64,000 nt of DNA from an uncultured Phycisphaerales bacterium (lineage in GTDB: Bacteria > Planctomycetota > Phycisphaerae > WQYP01): contig CAIMWO010000062.1 in the NCBI GenBank assembly GCA_903845195.1, positions 1-64,000 of the forward strand. Reading direction: 5' to 3'. The notes below the pieces were generated by a model that ran no database searches, was not told the origin of the DNA, and saw only the letters and a list, made by a program, of their open reading frames with translations. The position numbers were made by a program, and so were the translations under genes. Positions 7,005-15,397 of this stretch are shown here, piece after piece; position 1 is the first letter of the stretch, and the number at the start of each line of letters is the position of its first letter.

Positions 7005-9197
7005 CTATGCGTTGCCGACGCCGACGATTTCATTGACGGCGGTCTGGGTCTTGACGAGGTTGTAGAAGACGCCCTGCTTGGCCATCAGTTCGGCGTGGGT
7101 GCCGCACTCCACGATTTCACCTTTTTCCAGGACGATGAGGCGGTTGGCGTTCCGCAGCGTGCTGAGGCGGTGGGCGATGGCGAAGGTGGTGCGTCCCTGG
7201 ACGAGGCGGCCGATGGCTTCCTGAATTTGCTTTTCGGTTTCGACATCGACGGAGCTGGTGGCTTCATCGAGGATGAGGATGCGGGGGTTATGGAGGATGG
7301 CGCGGGCGATGGAGACGCGCTGGCGTTCGCCGCCGGAAAGTTTGGAGCCGCGTTCGCCGACCTGGGAGTCGTAGCCGTCGGGCTTGCCGAGGATGAAGTG
7401 GTGGGCATTGGCGGCTTTGGCGGCGGCGATGATGTCTTCGAAGGGTGCGCCTGGTTTGCCGTAGGAGATGTTCTCGGCGACGGTGCCGTTGAAGAGGAAG
7501 GGTTCCTGGAGGACGACGCCGATCTGGGAGCGCATGTCCTGGAGGGAGAGCTGGCGGGAATCGATGCCATCGATGCGGATGCAGCCGGAATCGGGTTCGT
7601 AGAAGCGGCAGATGAGGTTGATGGTGGTGGACTTGCCGGAGCCGGACTTGCCGACGAGTCCGATCATTTCGCCGGGGGCGGCGGTGAAGGACATGCCTTT
7701 GATGACGGGGTTGGACTTGTCGTAGCCGAAGCGGACGTTTTCGAACTGCACTTCGCCGACGATGGGGTGGGCGTTGTTGCCCTGCAGGTATTTTTCGGGC
7801 TCGGTGTCCATGACTTCGAAGATGCGTTCGGCGCCGGCCATGGCGCGGCTGAACCAGTTGTTGATGGCGGCGAACCACTGCATGGGTCCGTAGATGAGGC
7901 CGAGGTAGACCTGCATCATGACGAAGTCGCCGATGGTGAGGCGATCGTGGAAGACCATCCATCCGCCGACGGCAAAATGGACGAGCATACCGAGGGCGAT
8001 GAAGAAGCTCATGGTGCCGAAGACGGTGGACCAGTACTGATCGGCGTCGGTGCCGGAGTGGCGGAGGCCGTCGTTGGCGGCGATGAAGCGTTGATTTTCC
8101 TGGTCTTCCTGGGCGAAGGCTTTCATGACCTTGATGCCGGAGAGGGCCTCAGTGAGGTGGCTCTGGAAGCGCGCCCACTTGTGGCTCCAGCGGTGCCAGC
8201 GGCTGATGAGGCGGCTCCAGAAGATCGAGCTGATGACCATGACGATGAGGACGGGTGAGAGGATGCAGAGGGTGAGTACCCAGTTGGTCCAGAGCATGAT
8301 GGCGAGGATGCCGAGGACCTGGAGAGTGTTGGAGAGGAGGAAGGGGACGCCGTCGACGAGGAAGCCCCAGATGTTCTGGGTGTCGTTGGTGAGGCGCGAC
8401 TGGATGGCCCCGGCTTTGCGTTTTTCGAAGTAGGACATCTTGAGGAATTCGATGGCGCGGTAGACGGCGGCGCGGATGTCGGCGATCACGTGGGCGGAGA
8501 GAAAGGCGATGAGGCGTCCCTGGGTGATCTGCACGGCGGCGCCGAAGGCGAGCAGGACGGTCCAGAGGCCGATGAGTGTCCACATCTGGGAGAAGTCTTC
8601 GTGCTGGATCAGGATCTTGTTGATGATCTGGCGCTGGATCAGCGGCGGGGCGAGGTGCAGCGCGGCGGAGGTGATGGCCAGCGCCGCCAGGGCGAGGGTG
8701 CGGAACTTGTAGACGGTGAGGAATCTTCCGATGCGGAAGATCATCTTCCACTTGCTGACGCAGGCGGGGCAATGGCCGTCGCGTTCGGGCAGGAGGCGTC
8801 CGCACTTGGGGCAGCGGATTTTCTGGAGCTTGATGCCGATGGAAAAGGGTTCGCCTTTGGCGAGCTGTTCGATGCCGCGGGCGGCTTCGGAGAACCGGTC
8901 GGAGAGGGAGGCGGTGTAGGCGATGACGGGGCGGATGTCGGTGTTTTTGAGGGTGATTTCGAGCCGGCCGCCGCCGACGAGGGACTCGTTGCGTGCCGAG
9001 GCGATGTCGGCGACGGGGATATCGACGAGGGGTGCGGCGGCATCTGGGGCGGTGACGCGGACGTGGGTGGATGTGATGTGGAGGGTCTGGCTGCCGAAGC
9101 GGCCGTCGAGGGTGAGGTCACTATCGAGTTCGAGTAGAGGCGTGCCCGGGGCGCGATCAGGGAGGATTAGCTCGGGTGAATCGACGGTAGCGGTCAT
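7005..9197 (-). CDS. ABC exporter (permease-ATPase fusion) with N-terminal PH-like and zinc-ribbon regions
   Basis: 730 residues from the ATG at 9197, chosen because GGAG lies about 5 bases upstream and an earlier ATG adds only low-complexity sequence. Residues 1-120 look like a PH-like beta domain. CPKC (129-132) and CPAC (about 143-146) form a zinc ribbon. Membrane helices of a type-1 exporter follow (about 160-450). The ATPase domain has Walker A GKSGSGKST near 516-524, signature LSGGERQ near 620 and Walker B ILILDEA near 640, with an H-loop AHRLS. As a homodimer it would pump a substrate out of the cytoplasm; the substrate is unknown. It heads a two-gene operon with the DUF1854 gene. Confidence 0.85.
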   Translation of the reverse strand: MTATVDSPELILPDRAPGTPLLELDSDLTLDGRFGSQTLHITSTHVRVTAPDAAAPLVDIPVADIASARNESLVGGGRLEITLKNTDIRPVIAYTASLSDRFSEAARGIEQLAKGEPFSIGIKLQKIRCPKCGRLLPERDGHCPACVSKWKMIFRIGRFLTVYKFRTLALAALAITSAALHLAPPLIQRQIINKILIQHEDFSQMWTLIGLWTVLLAFGAAVQITQGRLIAFLSAHVIADIRAAVYRAIEFLKMSYFEKRKAGAIQSRLTNDTQNIWGFLVDGVPFLLSNTLQVLGILAIMLWTNWVLTLCILSPVLIVMVISSIFWSRLISRWHRWSHKWARFQSHLTEALSGIKVMKAFAQEDQENQRFIAANDGLRHSGTDADQYWSTVFGTMSFFIALGMLVHFAVGGWMVFHDRLTIGDFVMMQVYLGLIYGPMQWFAAINNWFSRAMAGAERIFEVMDTEPEKYLQGNNAHPIVGEVQFENVRFGYDKSNPVIKGMSFTAAPGEMIGLVGKSGSGKSTTINLICRFYEPDSGCIRIDGIDSRQLSLQDMRSQIGVVLQEPFLFNGTVAENISYGKPGAPFEDIIAAAKAANAHHFILGKPDGYDSQVGERGSKLSGGERQRVSIARAILHNPRILILDEATSSVDVETEKQIQEAIGRLVQGRTTFAIAHRLSTLRNANRLIVLEKGEIVECGTHAELMAKQGVFYNLVKTQTAVNEIVGVGNA

Positions 9198-9430
9198 ACG
9201 GGCTCCGGAAAAACGGTGCGGGAGTGCATAGTAGCCGGAAGAGGGGGGTGGATAGAAGCGGGGAGGGATGCCAGAGGGCAAAGCCTTCGGCAGTCCTCAC
9301 GGACTGCTTGGCACGTGCGTATTTTCGGGTATTCCGGGACAAGACATGATGGAGATGCTGCGTGAGTGTTGTATTTGTAGGACAATAACTCACGAATGCG
9401 AGAACTCATTAGGCGTTAGGAGTGATTGCA

Positions 9431-9982
9431 ATGGCGTTAGCGGATTCGAATGATGCAGGTGAGGCACCGGTTATTATGGTCGCGGGGCGATTTTTGGAGC
9501 TGGTGAACGCGGGGGGGTGGGAATATGTGCGACGGATCAAGGGAGACTGGCCGGTCGGGATACTGGCGGTGACGGATGATCGGCGGATACTGCTGATCTC
9601 GCAGTATCGCGTGCCGGTCGGGAAAGAGGTGATTGAGATTCCCGCGGGGTTGGTGGGCGACCAGGAGGCCGGGGAATCGTGGGTGGCCGCGGCCAAACGG
9701 GAGTTGCTGGAAGAGACCGGGTACCAGGCCCAGTTTGTAGAGGAACTGGCGGCCGGGCCGACGAGCGCCGGGCTGACATCGGAGATGATCCGGCTGGTGC
9801 GTGCGACGGGGCTGAAGAAGGTGGGTGTGCCGGGCGGGGATGCGACGGAGCAGATCACCGTCTATGAGGTGCCGCTGGCGGAAGTGGGGGGGTGGTTGGC
9901 GGAAAGGGCGTCACGGGGGATGCCGGTGGATCCGAAGGTGTATGCAGCCCTGTATTTTGCGGTGGCAGGGCTCGCGAAGTGA
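9431..9982 (+). CDS. Nudix hydrolase, ADP-ribose pyrophosphatase type
   Basis: 183 residues from ATG 9431; AGGAG at 9418-9422 gives an 8-base spacing, which favours it over the GTG at 9422. The Nudix box is complete: G76-x5-E82-x7-RE-L-L-EE-T-G-Y98. Upstream strands ILLISQYRVPVGKEVIEIPAGLV match the NudF/ADP-ribose pyrophosphatase group, in which a proline-rich stretch after the box and a glutamate in the last third serve ADP-ribose cleavage to AMP and ribose 5-phosphate. It is divergent from the ABC exporter and upstream of a TPR protein. The exact nucleotide substrate is inference. Confidence 0.8.
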   Translation: MALADSNDAGEAPVIMVAGRFLELVNAGGWEYVRRIKGDWPVGILAVTDDRRILLISQYRVPVGKEVIEIPAGLVGDQEAGESWVAAAKRELLEETGYQAQFVEELAAGPTSAGLTSEMIRLVRATGLKKVGVPGGDATEQITVYEVPLAEVGGWLAERASRGMPVDPKVYAALYFAVAGLAK

Positions 9983-10070
9983 AAAAAAGTGAATCCTTTC
10001 TACGTAAATGCCGTGGCGGTGTACAATTGTGGAAGGCGTGGTTGGGTACTTGGACATCGGGAGGACGGGT

Positions 10071-11471
10071 ATGAACTTCTCGCGGAAACTGCAATGGGCG
10101 ATGGTGGCGGCTTGTGTTGTGTCGGCAGCGCCGGCGTGGGGCGATCTGATTGAGTTAAAAGATGGGCGGAAGATTTCGGGGCGGATGCAGCGTGCCGGCG
10201 AGTTGATGGCGATCACCGCTGACGATGGATCGGTCATCAACGTCAAACCGGAAGACGTGGCGCGCGTGACGCTGGTGAGCACGGTGACGCCGGCGCAGGC
10301 GGCGGACGCGGATTGGACGCTGGCGGCGTCACAACTCAAGAAGGCCGACACGCTGGCGGAGATCATCGGCATTCATGAGAAGTTTCTGGAAAAGCATCCC
10401 GATCAGCCGATCACGACAAGCGTGCAGAAATCACTGGAGGAATACCGGAAGCTGCAGCAGCAGGACGGCGTGCGGTTTCGCGGCAAGTGGATGCCGCGGA
10501 CGCAGGCGGAAGTGATCGTGCGGCAGGAGGAGGAGGCGGCGCGTCCCGCGGTGACGTATTACAAGCAGGGGCGGATGAAAGAGGCGATAGATTCGGCCCA
10601 GAGCGTGCTGAAGACCGACGACGTCAATCCCACGGCGCTGATCATCGGGGGGCTGGCGAGTTATCGGCAGAATAATTTGAATGGTGCGCGGCAATTTTTC
10701 GCGCGGCTGGCCGATGCGGATCCGTCCAATCTGTTGGCGCTGAATAATGCCGCAGTCATCTGTTTCCAGTTGAAGCGCGAGCCCGAATCGCTGCAGTATT
10801 ACACGAAGGCACTGGCGGCGATGCCCGATCATCGGTTGCTGCTCGACAACGTGACCGAGGCGATGAACAGCTACGGTGGGAGCAAGACGACGGCGCCATA
10901 CACTGATTTGGCGCGCCAGTTCGACCAGGCCGAGACGCGTATGGAGGCATTTCAGGCGAAGAAGAATTTGTATCGCTTCGGCAGCACGTGGGTCGCGCAG
11001 GATGTGTATGAGAAGCTTACGGCGCAGAAGCGTGCCGTGACGGATGCCATGGCCCAACTTGAGGCCGACAATAAAGCCGCGATTGCGGCGGGGCAGGCGG
11101 CGGAACAGGAATACAAGCAGGTGTCCGCGGATTACGACAATTGTGCCAATGACATCGCGACGCTGAATCTTGCGATTACTTCGGGATTGCAGCATGGGCA
11201 GGATGTGAGTTACCTGGTGGCGCAGCGCGATGCGCGGATCATTACGCTGGATCAACTGGCCAAGCGCAAAGCGGCGATACAGGACCAGATTGCAAAGATC
11301 TTGGCAATGATGAAGCAGTTCAAGGTGGAAGCCGAGCGATTGAAGGCGGCGCTGGCGGCGGTGCAGGGGCAGCAGTTCACGGGCGTGCAGCGGATGATGG
11401 AGATCGGGGATGTTGAGAACCCGCCGCCACCGGCAGCACTGGTTTCGCCGCCGAAGGGGGCGGGGAAGTGA
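10071..11471 (+). CDS. Exported TPR and coiled-coil protein
   Basis: 466 residues; the ATG at 10071 follows a GGGAGG ribosome site and starts a clear signal peptide (MNFSRKLQWAMVAACVVSAAPAWG). After the cleavage site comes a short beta domain, DLIELKDGRKISGRM, resembling small SH3-like domains that precede TPRs in planctomycetes. Tetratricopeptide-like helices span about 150-300 (KQGRMKEAIDSAQSVLKTDD, LLALNNAAVICFQLKRE). Residues 310-440 are Ala/Gln/Lys-rich and probably coiled coil. The tail is proline-rich. No catalytic motif is seen; it probably acts as an envelope scaffold. It ends in a heptamer array, facing rseP. Confidence 0.65.
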   Translation: MNFSRKLQWAMVAACVVSAAPAWGDLIELKDGRKISGRMQRAGELMAITADDGSVINVKPEDVARVTLVSTVTPAQAADADWTLAASQLKKADTLAEIIGIHEKFLEKHPDQPITTSVQKSLEEYRKLQQQDGVRFRGKWMPRTQAEVIVRQEEEAARPAVTYYKQGRMKEAIDSAQSVLKTDDVNPTALIIGGLASYRQNNLNGARQFFARLADADPSNLLALNNAAVICFQLKREPESLQYYTKALAAMPDHRLLLDNVTEAMNSYGGSKTTAPYTDLARQFDQAETRMEAFQAKKNLYRFGSTWVAQDVYEKLTAQKRAVTDAMAQLEADNKAAIAAGQAAEQEYKQVSADYDNCANDIATLNLAITSGLQHGQDVSYLVAQRDARIITLDQLAKRKAAIQDQIAKILAMMKQFKVEAERLKAALAAVQGQQFTGVQRMMEIGDVENPPPPAALVSPPKGAGK

Positions 11472-11512
11472 GGAACGAGAAGCAAGAATAAAGAAGCAAG
11501 AAGCAGGAAGGA
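11471..11512. repeat. Heptamer array, unit AGAAGCA, 6 copies
   Basis: The units read AGGAACG, AGAAGCA, AGAATAA, AGAAGCA, AGAAGCA, GGAAGGA. The array begins at the last base of the TPR gene's stop codon. The same family, in the opposite orientation, fills about 11530-11565 and recurs at 52119-52146. Confidence 0.8.
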
Positions 11513-11552
11513 AAACTGAACGCGTCAGTCCTTCCTGCTTTTCTATTTTTGC
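11501..11552. terminator. Bidirectional terminator between convergent TPR gene and rseP
   Basis: AAGCAGGAAGG (11501-11511) pairs perfectly with CCTTCCTGCTT (11530-11540), and ACTGA/TCAGT extends the stem toward an ACGCG loop. A T-rich tail (TTTTCTATTTTT) follows on the plus strand. The stem arms are themselves built of the AGAAGCA heptamers. Confidence 0.8.
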
Positions 11553-11568
11553 TTCGTGCTGTTCTTCG

Positions 11569-13800
11569 TTAATGGCTGAACAGGTACGTGATGTCGTTGA
11601 AGGTCACGAAGAGGAACAGGCCTGCCAGCAGGACGACGCCGGCGGTTTGAAAGATGGTTTGGGTCTTGAGGCTGAGCGGGCGGCCACGGATTTTTTCCAG
11701 AATCAGCAGCAGGAAGTGTCCGCCGTCGACGACCGGAAGGGGGAGGAAATTGGCCACGGCCAGGTTTACCGACACCACCGCCATCAGATAGCAGAGCCAG
11801 ACGAAGCCGCGTTCCTGCACGTCGTAACCGACCTTGGCGATGACGACCGGCCCGTGCAGGTTCGTCGCCGAGACCGTGCTGCGCATGATGCCGGCGAGCG
11901 TCATGTAGGTCTGAATGATGAATTTTTTGGTATGTTCCATGCCCATCATGACGGCGTCATAGGCGCTGTCCGCTTTTTGAATCTGGTAGATGTTTTCCAG
12001 CGGCAGGCCGATGCGGTAGGTAGTCTTCGCGACGAGCTCGTGGAGCTGATCGTCGCTGATCGGCAGGCTGGCGGATTCGTCGCCATTGGGTCCCTTGAAT
12101 GTCACGTTCACAGCGCCGGGTTCAGAACGGGCGCGAAGGACGGCGACGATTTCATTCCAGCTCTTCACGGGTTGCCCGTCGATGGCGGTAATCTGTGCGG
12201 ATTTGGCGCCGCCCTTGAACACATCGAGATTGGCCGCGAGGCCGTTGTGATCGCGGAGTACGACATTGTTGGAGTCCATATCGCTGTCCGGTCGCACGCC
12301 GATGAGGGGGCGGTATTCTCCGGTGGGGGTTTTGCCGCGAACGGGCGTAAGCGTAAACGACTGCCGTTTGCCATCGCGTTCGACGACCAATTCGAGCGGA
12401 TCGCCGTTGCTGTGAGCGGTCATATCGCTGAGTTCTTTGGCGGTCGGGTCGGTGCGATTGCCGATGCTCAGGATGATGTCTCCGGGTTTGACGCCGGCCT
12501 TGTCGGCAGCGCCGCCGTCGACGGTCGAACCCACTTTGAGCCGCGGCCCGACACCGAGCGGGAGGGGCAGGCTCTCGGCACCGATCTGCAGATCCAATTT
12601 CGGATCGAGCGTGATTTCACGGTCCGGGATGGAGGCGTCCTTCGTGTTGTGGACGGTCAACACCACGGGCTTGAGGGCGTTGGTTTGAAGCTGTGCATAG
12701 ACGTCGGCGAAGGTTTCCACCGGTTCGCCGTTGAACTTGATGATGCGATCCTTGGGCATGAGTTTCTTGAGTTGGGCTCTTTGCTGGGCGTCTTTTTCGT
12801 CGGCGGTATCTTCCTTGGGCAGCTCGAAATTGCCGGGAATGTTCAGGCTGGGCATCGGTTCGACGCCGATCGACAGGAATCCCTTGGGATCGAGTTGTTT
12901 GGGTTGAATTTCGAAGTGCAGGGGCTGATCGACGCCGGGGCGTTGGACTTCAAATTCGATGGTGTGCTGGCCGGTGGAGAGGGCCGAGGCGATAACCAAG
13001 TCGGTGAATTCGACGAAGCCGCGGGATTTCAGGCGGTCGATGGAGATAACTTTGTCTCCCATCTTGAGTCCGTTTCCGTCGGCGTAGGCCGGGGAGCCGT
13101 AGTAAACGTGGCCGATGATCGCCGGCGGAAAGGGCACGCCGATGGCGGGGTGGAACACGATGGAGAAGATGACGGCAGCACAGATGACGTTCATGATGAC
13201 GCCGGCGGAGATGATGCACATGCGTTGCCAGATGGGGCGGCGGTTGTAGGCGTTGGGATCATCGGAGACTTTGGTGGGGTCCATGTCGTCCTGTCCGAGC
13301 ATGCGGACGTATCCGCCGAGGGGAAGCATGGAGATGCGGTAATCGCAGCAGCCTAAGGTTGCGAGGTCGACGGAGGGCGGGGTTTTGCCGAGGATGTCGG
13401 CGGTGAGGTTCTTGGTGTTCGGCTCGATATCCACATTGCCGGCTTGGGTGCTTTCGGCAATCTTGTCTTTGCGTTCCTGAATTTCCTGATCTTTCAGTTT
13501 GTCGAAGGGGTCGGGGCCGAAGGTGAGGCCCAGTCCTTGGCGCCAGCCGAGCAGTCGCGGACCGATGCCAATGGCGAAAGCTTCGCATTTGACGGAGCAG
13601 AGGCGAGCGACGACGAAATGGCCCAGCTCATGGATGAAGACGATGGAGCTGAAGCCGATGAGGACCAGCAGCATGCGTTTGGTCGATTCGGCGGCGCTGC
13701 CGAAGGTCATCGCGAGTACCATCAGCGGCAATGTGAGCGAGTAAAGCATCACCTGCGACCGGCGATAGTTGCGGCGAAGGCGAGCGGGGATTCGATCCAT
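11569..13800 (-). CDS. rseP: RseP-like site-2 intramembrane protease with expanded PDZ region
   Basis: 743 residues, against about 450 in E. coli RseP. The zinc motif HELGH is at 57-61 in a first membrane helix; the second active-site motif, NFLPLPVVDGG, is at 684-694 with the metal-binding D692. PLGGYVRML follows an unusually long loop (about 80-140). Between the catalytic halves lie four PDZ-like segments (about 210-280, 300-390, 420-490, 500-570), where E. coli has two. The family cuts membrane-bound anti-sigma factors and remnant signal peptides. The start follows GAGGG; it sits 37 bases after dxr, the usual dxr-rseP order. The anti-sigma substrate is unknown. Confidence 0.88.
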   Translation of the reverse strand: MDRIPARLRRNYRRSQVMLYSLTLPLMVLAMTFGSAAESTKRMLLVLIGFSSIVFIHELGHFVVARLCSVKCEAFAIGIGPRLLGWRQGLGLTFGPDPFDKLKDQEIQERKDKIAESTQAGNVDIEPNTKNLTADILGKTPPSVDLATLGCCDYRISMLPLGGYVRMLGQDDMDPTKVSDDPNAYNRRPIWQRMCIISAGVIMNVICAAVIFSIVFHPAIGVPFPPAIIGHVYYGSPAYADGNGLKMGDKVISIDRLKSRGFVEFTDLVIASALSTGQHTIEFEVQRPGVDQPLHFEIQPKQLDPKGFLSIGVEPMPSLNIPGNFELPKEDTADEKDAQQRAQLKKLMPKDRIIKFNGEPVETFADVYAQLQTNALKPVVLTVHNTKDASIPDREITLDPKLDLQIGAESLPLPLGVGPRLKVGSTVDGGAADKAGVKPGDIILSIGNRTDPTAKELSDMTAHSNGDPLELVVERDGKRQSFTLTPVRGKTPTGEYRPLIGVRPDSDMDSNNVVLRDHNGLAANLDVFKGGAKSAQITAIDGQPVKSWNEIVAVLRARSEPGAVNVTFKGPNGDESASLPISDDQLHELVAKTTYRIGLPLENIYQIQKADSAYDAVMMGMEHTKKFIIQTYMTLAGIMRSTVSATNLHGPVVIAKVGYDVQERGFVWLCYLMAVVSVNLAVANFLPLPVVDGGHFLLLILEKIRGRPLSLKTQTIFQTAGVVLLAGLFLFVTFNDITYLFSH

Positions 13801-13837
13801 CAGTGAACCCTCAAAATTTTAAGCGACGTTCGTGTAG

Positions 13838-15067
13838 TTACAGATTCTTGGTTTCCTTGCGTGCCCAGGTGTCGGCGGCGAGCAGTTGTTCGAGTGTGGG
13901 CGACTTTACGAACCCGGATTTCTTGTGCCGGCGGAGGACTTCCTCCACCTTCTCTACGATCTCGCCGAACAGAAGGTTCCCTTCGCGGAACATTTCGTTG
14001 GCGATTTCATTGGCGGCGTTGACGACGGCGCCGGATGTTCCGCCAAGGCGAATGACTTCAAAGCCTAATTGTAGCGCGGGAAAGCGGTCATCGGGTTGTT
14101 CGAAGGTCATCTCCCTGATTTTCGTCCAATCCAGGCGGGTACTGCACCCGTTTACGCGATTCGGATGGGTCAGGGCGTATTGGATGGGGGTACGCATGTC
14201 GGGCGTGCCGAGCTGGGCGATGACGGAGCCGTCGACGAATTCGATCATGGAATGAATGATGCTTTGCGGATGGATGAGGACTTCGATTTTTTCGGGCGGG
14301 AGGCCGAAGAGCCAGTGGGCTTCGATAATTTCGAGGGCTTTGTTCATCATGGTGGCGGAGTCGATGGTGATTTTCGGACCCATTTTCCAGTTGGGATGGG
14401 CCAGGGCCTGATCGACCGTGGCGTGGCGGATTTTCGCTTTGGGCCAGGTGCGGAAAGGGCCGCCGGAGGCGGTGAGGATGATTTTTTTGATTTCCTTTCC
14501 CTCGCCGCTGCGGAGGGCTTGGTAGATAGCGGAGTGTTCGGAATCGACGGGGACGATGGTGGCGCCGTGCTTGCGGGCGGTGGGCATGACGATGGAGCCG
14601 GCGACGACGAGGGCTTCCTTGTTGGCCAGCGCAATGGTCTTGCCGGCTCTGGCCGCGGCAATGCAGGGCGCCAGGCCTGCGGCGCCTACCACTGCGGCCA
14701 CGACGATATCGACATCGTCGCGCACGACGATTTCTTCCATGGCATGCGGGCCGACGACCATCTCGATGCCGGTGCCCAAAAGCTGATCGCGTAGTGCGCG
14801 GAGGTTTTCCGAGGGCTTCGCGATGGACGATTTGTCATTGAGCGCCACCATTTTCGGGCGCACTTCCAGCGACTGCTCGGAAAGTTTCTTCCAGCTGGTG
14901 CAGGCGGTGAGCGAGTGGATTTCGAACTGATCCTTGAGGTGCGTGCAGACGTTGATGGCATTGGTGCCGATCGAACCGGTGGCACCGAGGATGCAGACGC
15001 TGCGGCGGGTGGCTTTGCGTGCGGTGGAACGGCGCGCGGTGCGGACAGCGGTGGAGGGTGCTGGCAT
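13838..15067 (-). CDS. dxr: 1-deoxy-D-xylulose 5-phosphate reductoisomerase
   Basis: 409 residues from the ATG at 15067; GGAAGG lies about 10 bases upstream, and the longer open frame adds sequence unlike the family. It catalyses the NADPH-dependent conversion of DXP to MEP, the committed step of the MEP isoprenoid route. NADPH site GATGSIGTNA starts at residue 28. The substrate/metal signature VPVDSEHSAIYQAL, the loop TASGGPFRTW, NWKMGPKITIDSATMMNKALEIIEAHWLF and HPQSIIHSMIEF are all intact. A 20-residue Arg/Ala-rich N-terminal extension precedes the Rossmann fold. It is co-transcribed with rseP and functionally linked to ispH and hpnCDE in this window. Confidence 0.95.
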   Translation of the reverse strand: MPAPSTAVRTARRSTARKATRRSVCILGATGSIGTNAINVCTHLKDQFEIHSLTACTSWKKLSEQSLEVRPKMVALNDKSSIAKPSENLRALRDQLLGTGIEMVVGPHAMEEIVVRDDVDIVVAAVVGAAGLAPCIAAARAGKTIALANKEALVVAGSIVMPTARKHGATIVPVDSEHSAIYQALRSGEGKEIKKIILTASGGPFRTWPKAKIRHATVDQALAHPNWKMGPKITIDSATMMNKALEIIEAHWLFGLPPEKIEVLIHPQSIIHSMIEFVDGSVIAQLGTPDMRTPIQYALTHPNRVNGCSTRLDWTKIREMTFEQPDDRFPALQLGFEVIRLGGTSGAVVNAANEIANEMFREGNLLFGEIVEKVEEVLRRHKKSGFVKSPTLEQLLAADTWARKETKNL

Positions 15068-15397
15068 CAGGATAAAACCTTCCGTGGTAAGCATTTGACA
15101 GACCTTGAATCGTACCTTGCCAGGGGGTGGCTTGTCGACCAACTGAGCCTCCCGGCGTAGGACCGGCGACGGCGGAACGGTCGGCAAAACGCGAGATTCG
15201 GGATTGCGGCCAAGCACGTCCATTCCCTTGACCTGCGCAAAAAAGCTATAATGATGGAACTTAGGGTTGGTCGAGTCTTTGCGTCCCGGATTGCAGAGCG
15301 TTCGGTCATCTCAAGTGGGGATCGTTCGAGGAAATTTTGCCGGCCCTGCCGCGGGCCCGCTGAATCGTGGAATGGTCTTTTGCGAGGAGCCTAACGC
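15068..15397. promoter_or_regulatory. Divergent region between dxr and the PhyH-type gene
   Basis: There is no gene in these 330 bases. TATAAT stands at 15247-15252 on the plus strand with TTGACC at 15228-15233; the 13-base spacer is shorter than the usual 16-18, so a promoter here is only possible. The PhyH-type gene has an AGGAG ribosome site about 8 bases before its ATG. Confidence 0.3.

Noticed and set aside
15228-15252. A strong sigma-70 promoter before the PhyH-type gene
   Set aside because: TTGACC and TATAAT are both present but only 13 bases apart; kept as a possibility, not as a firm promoter.
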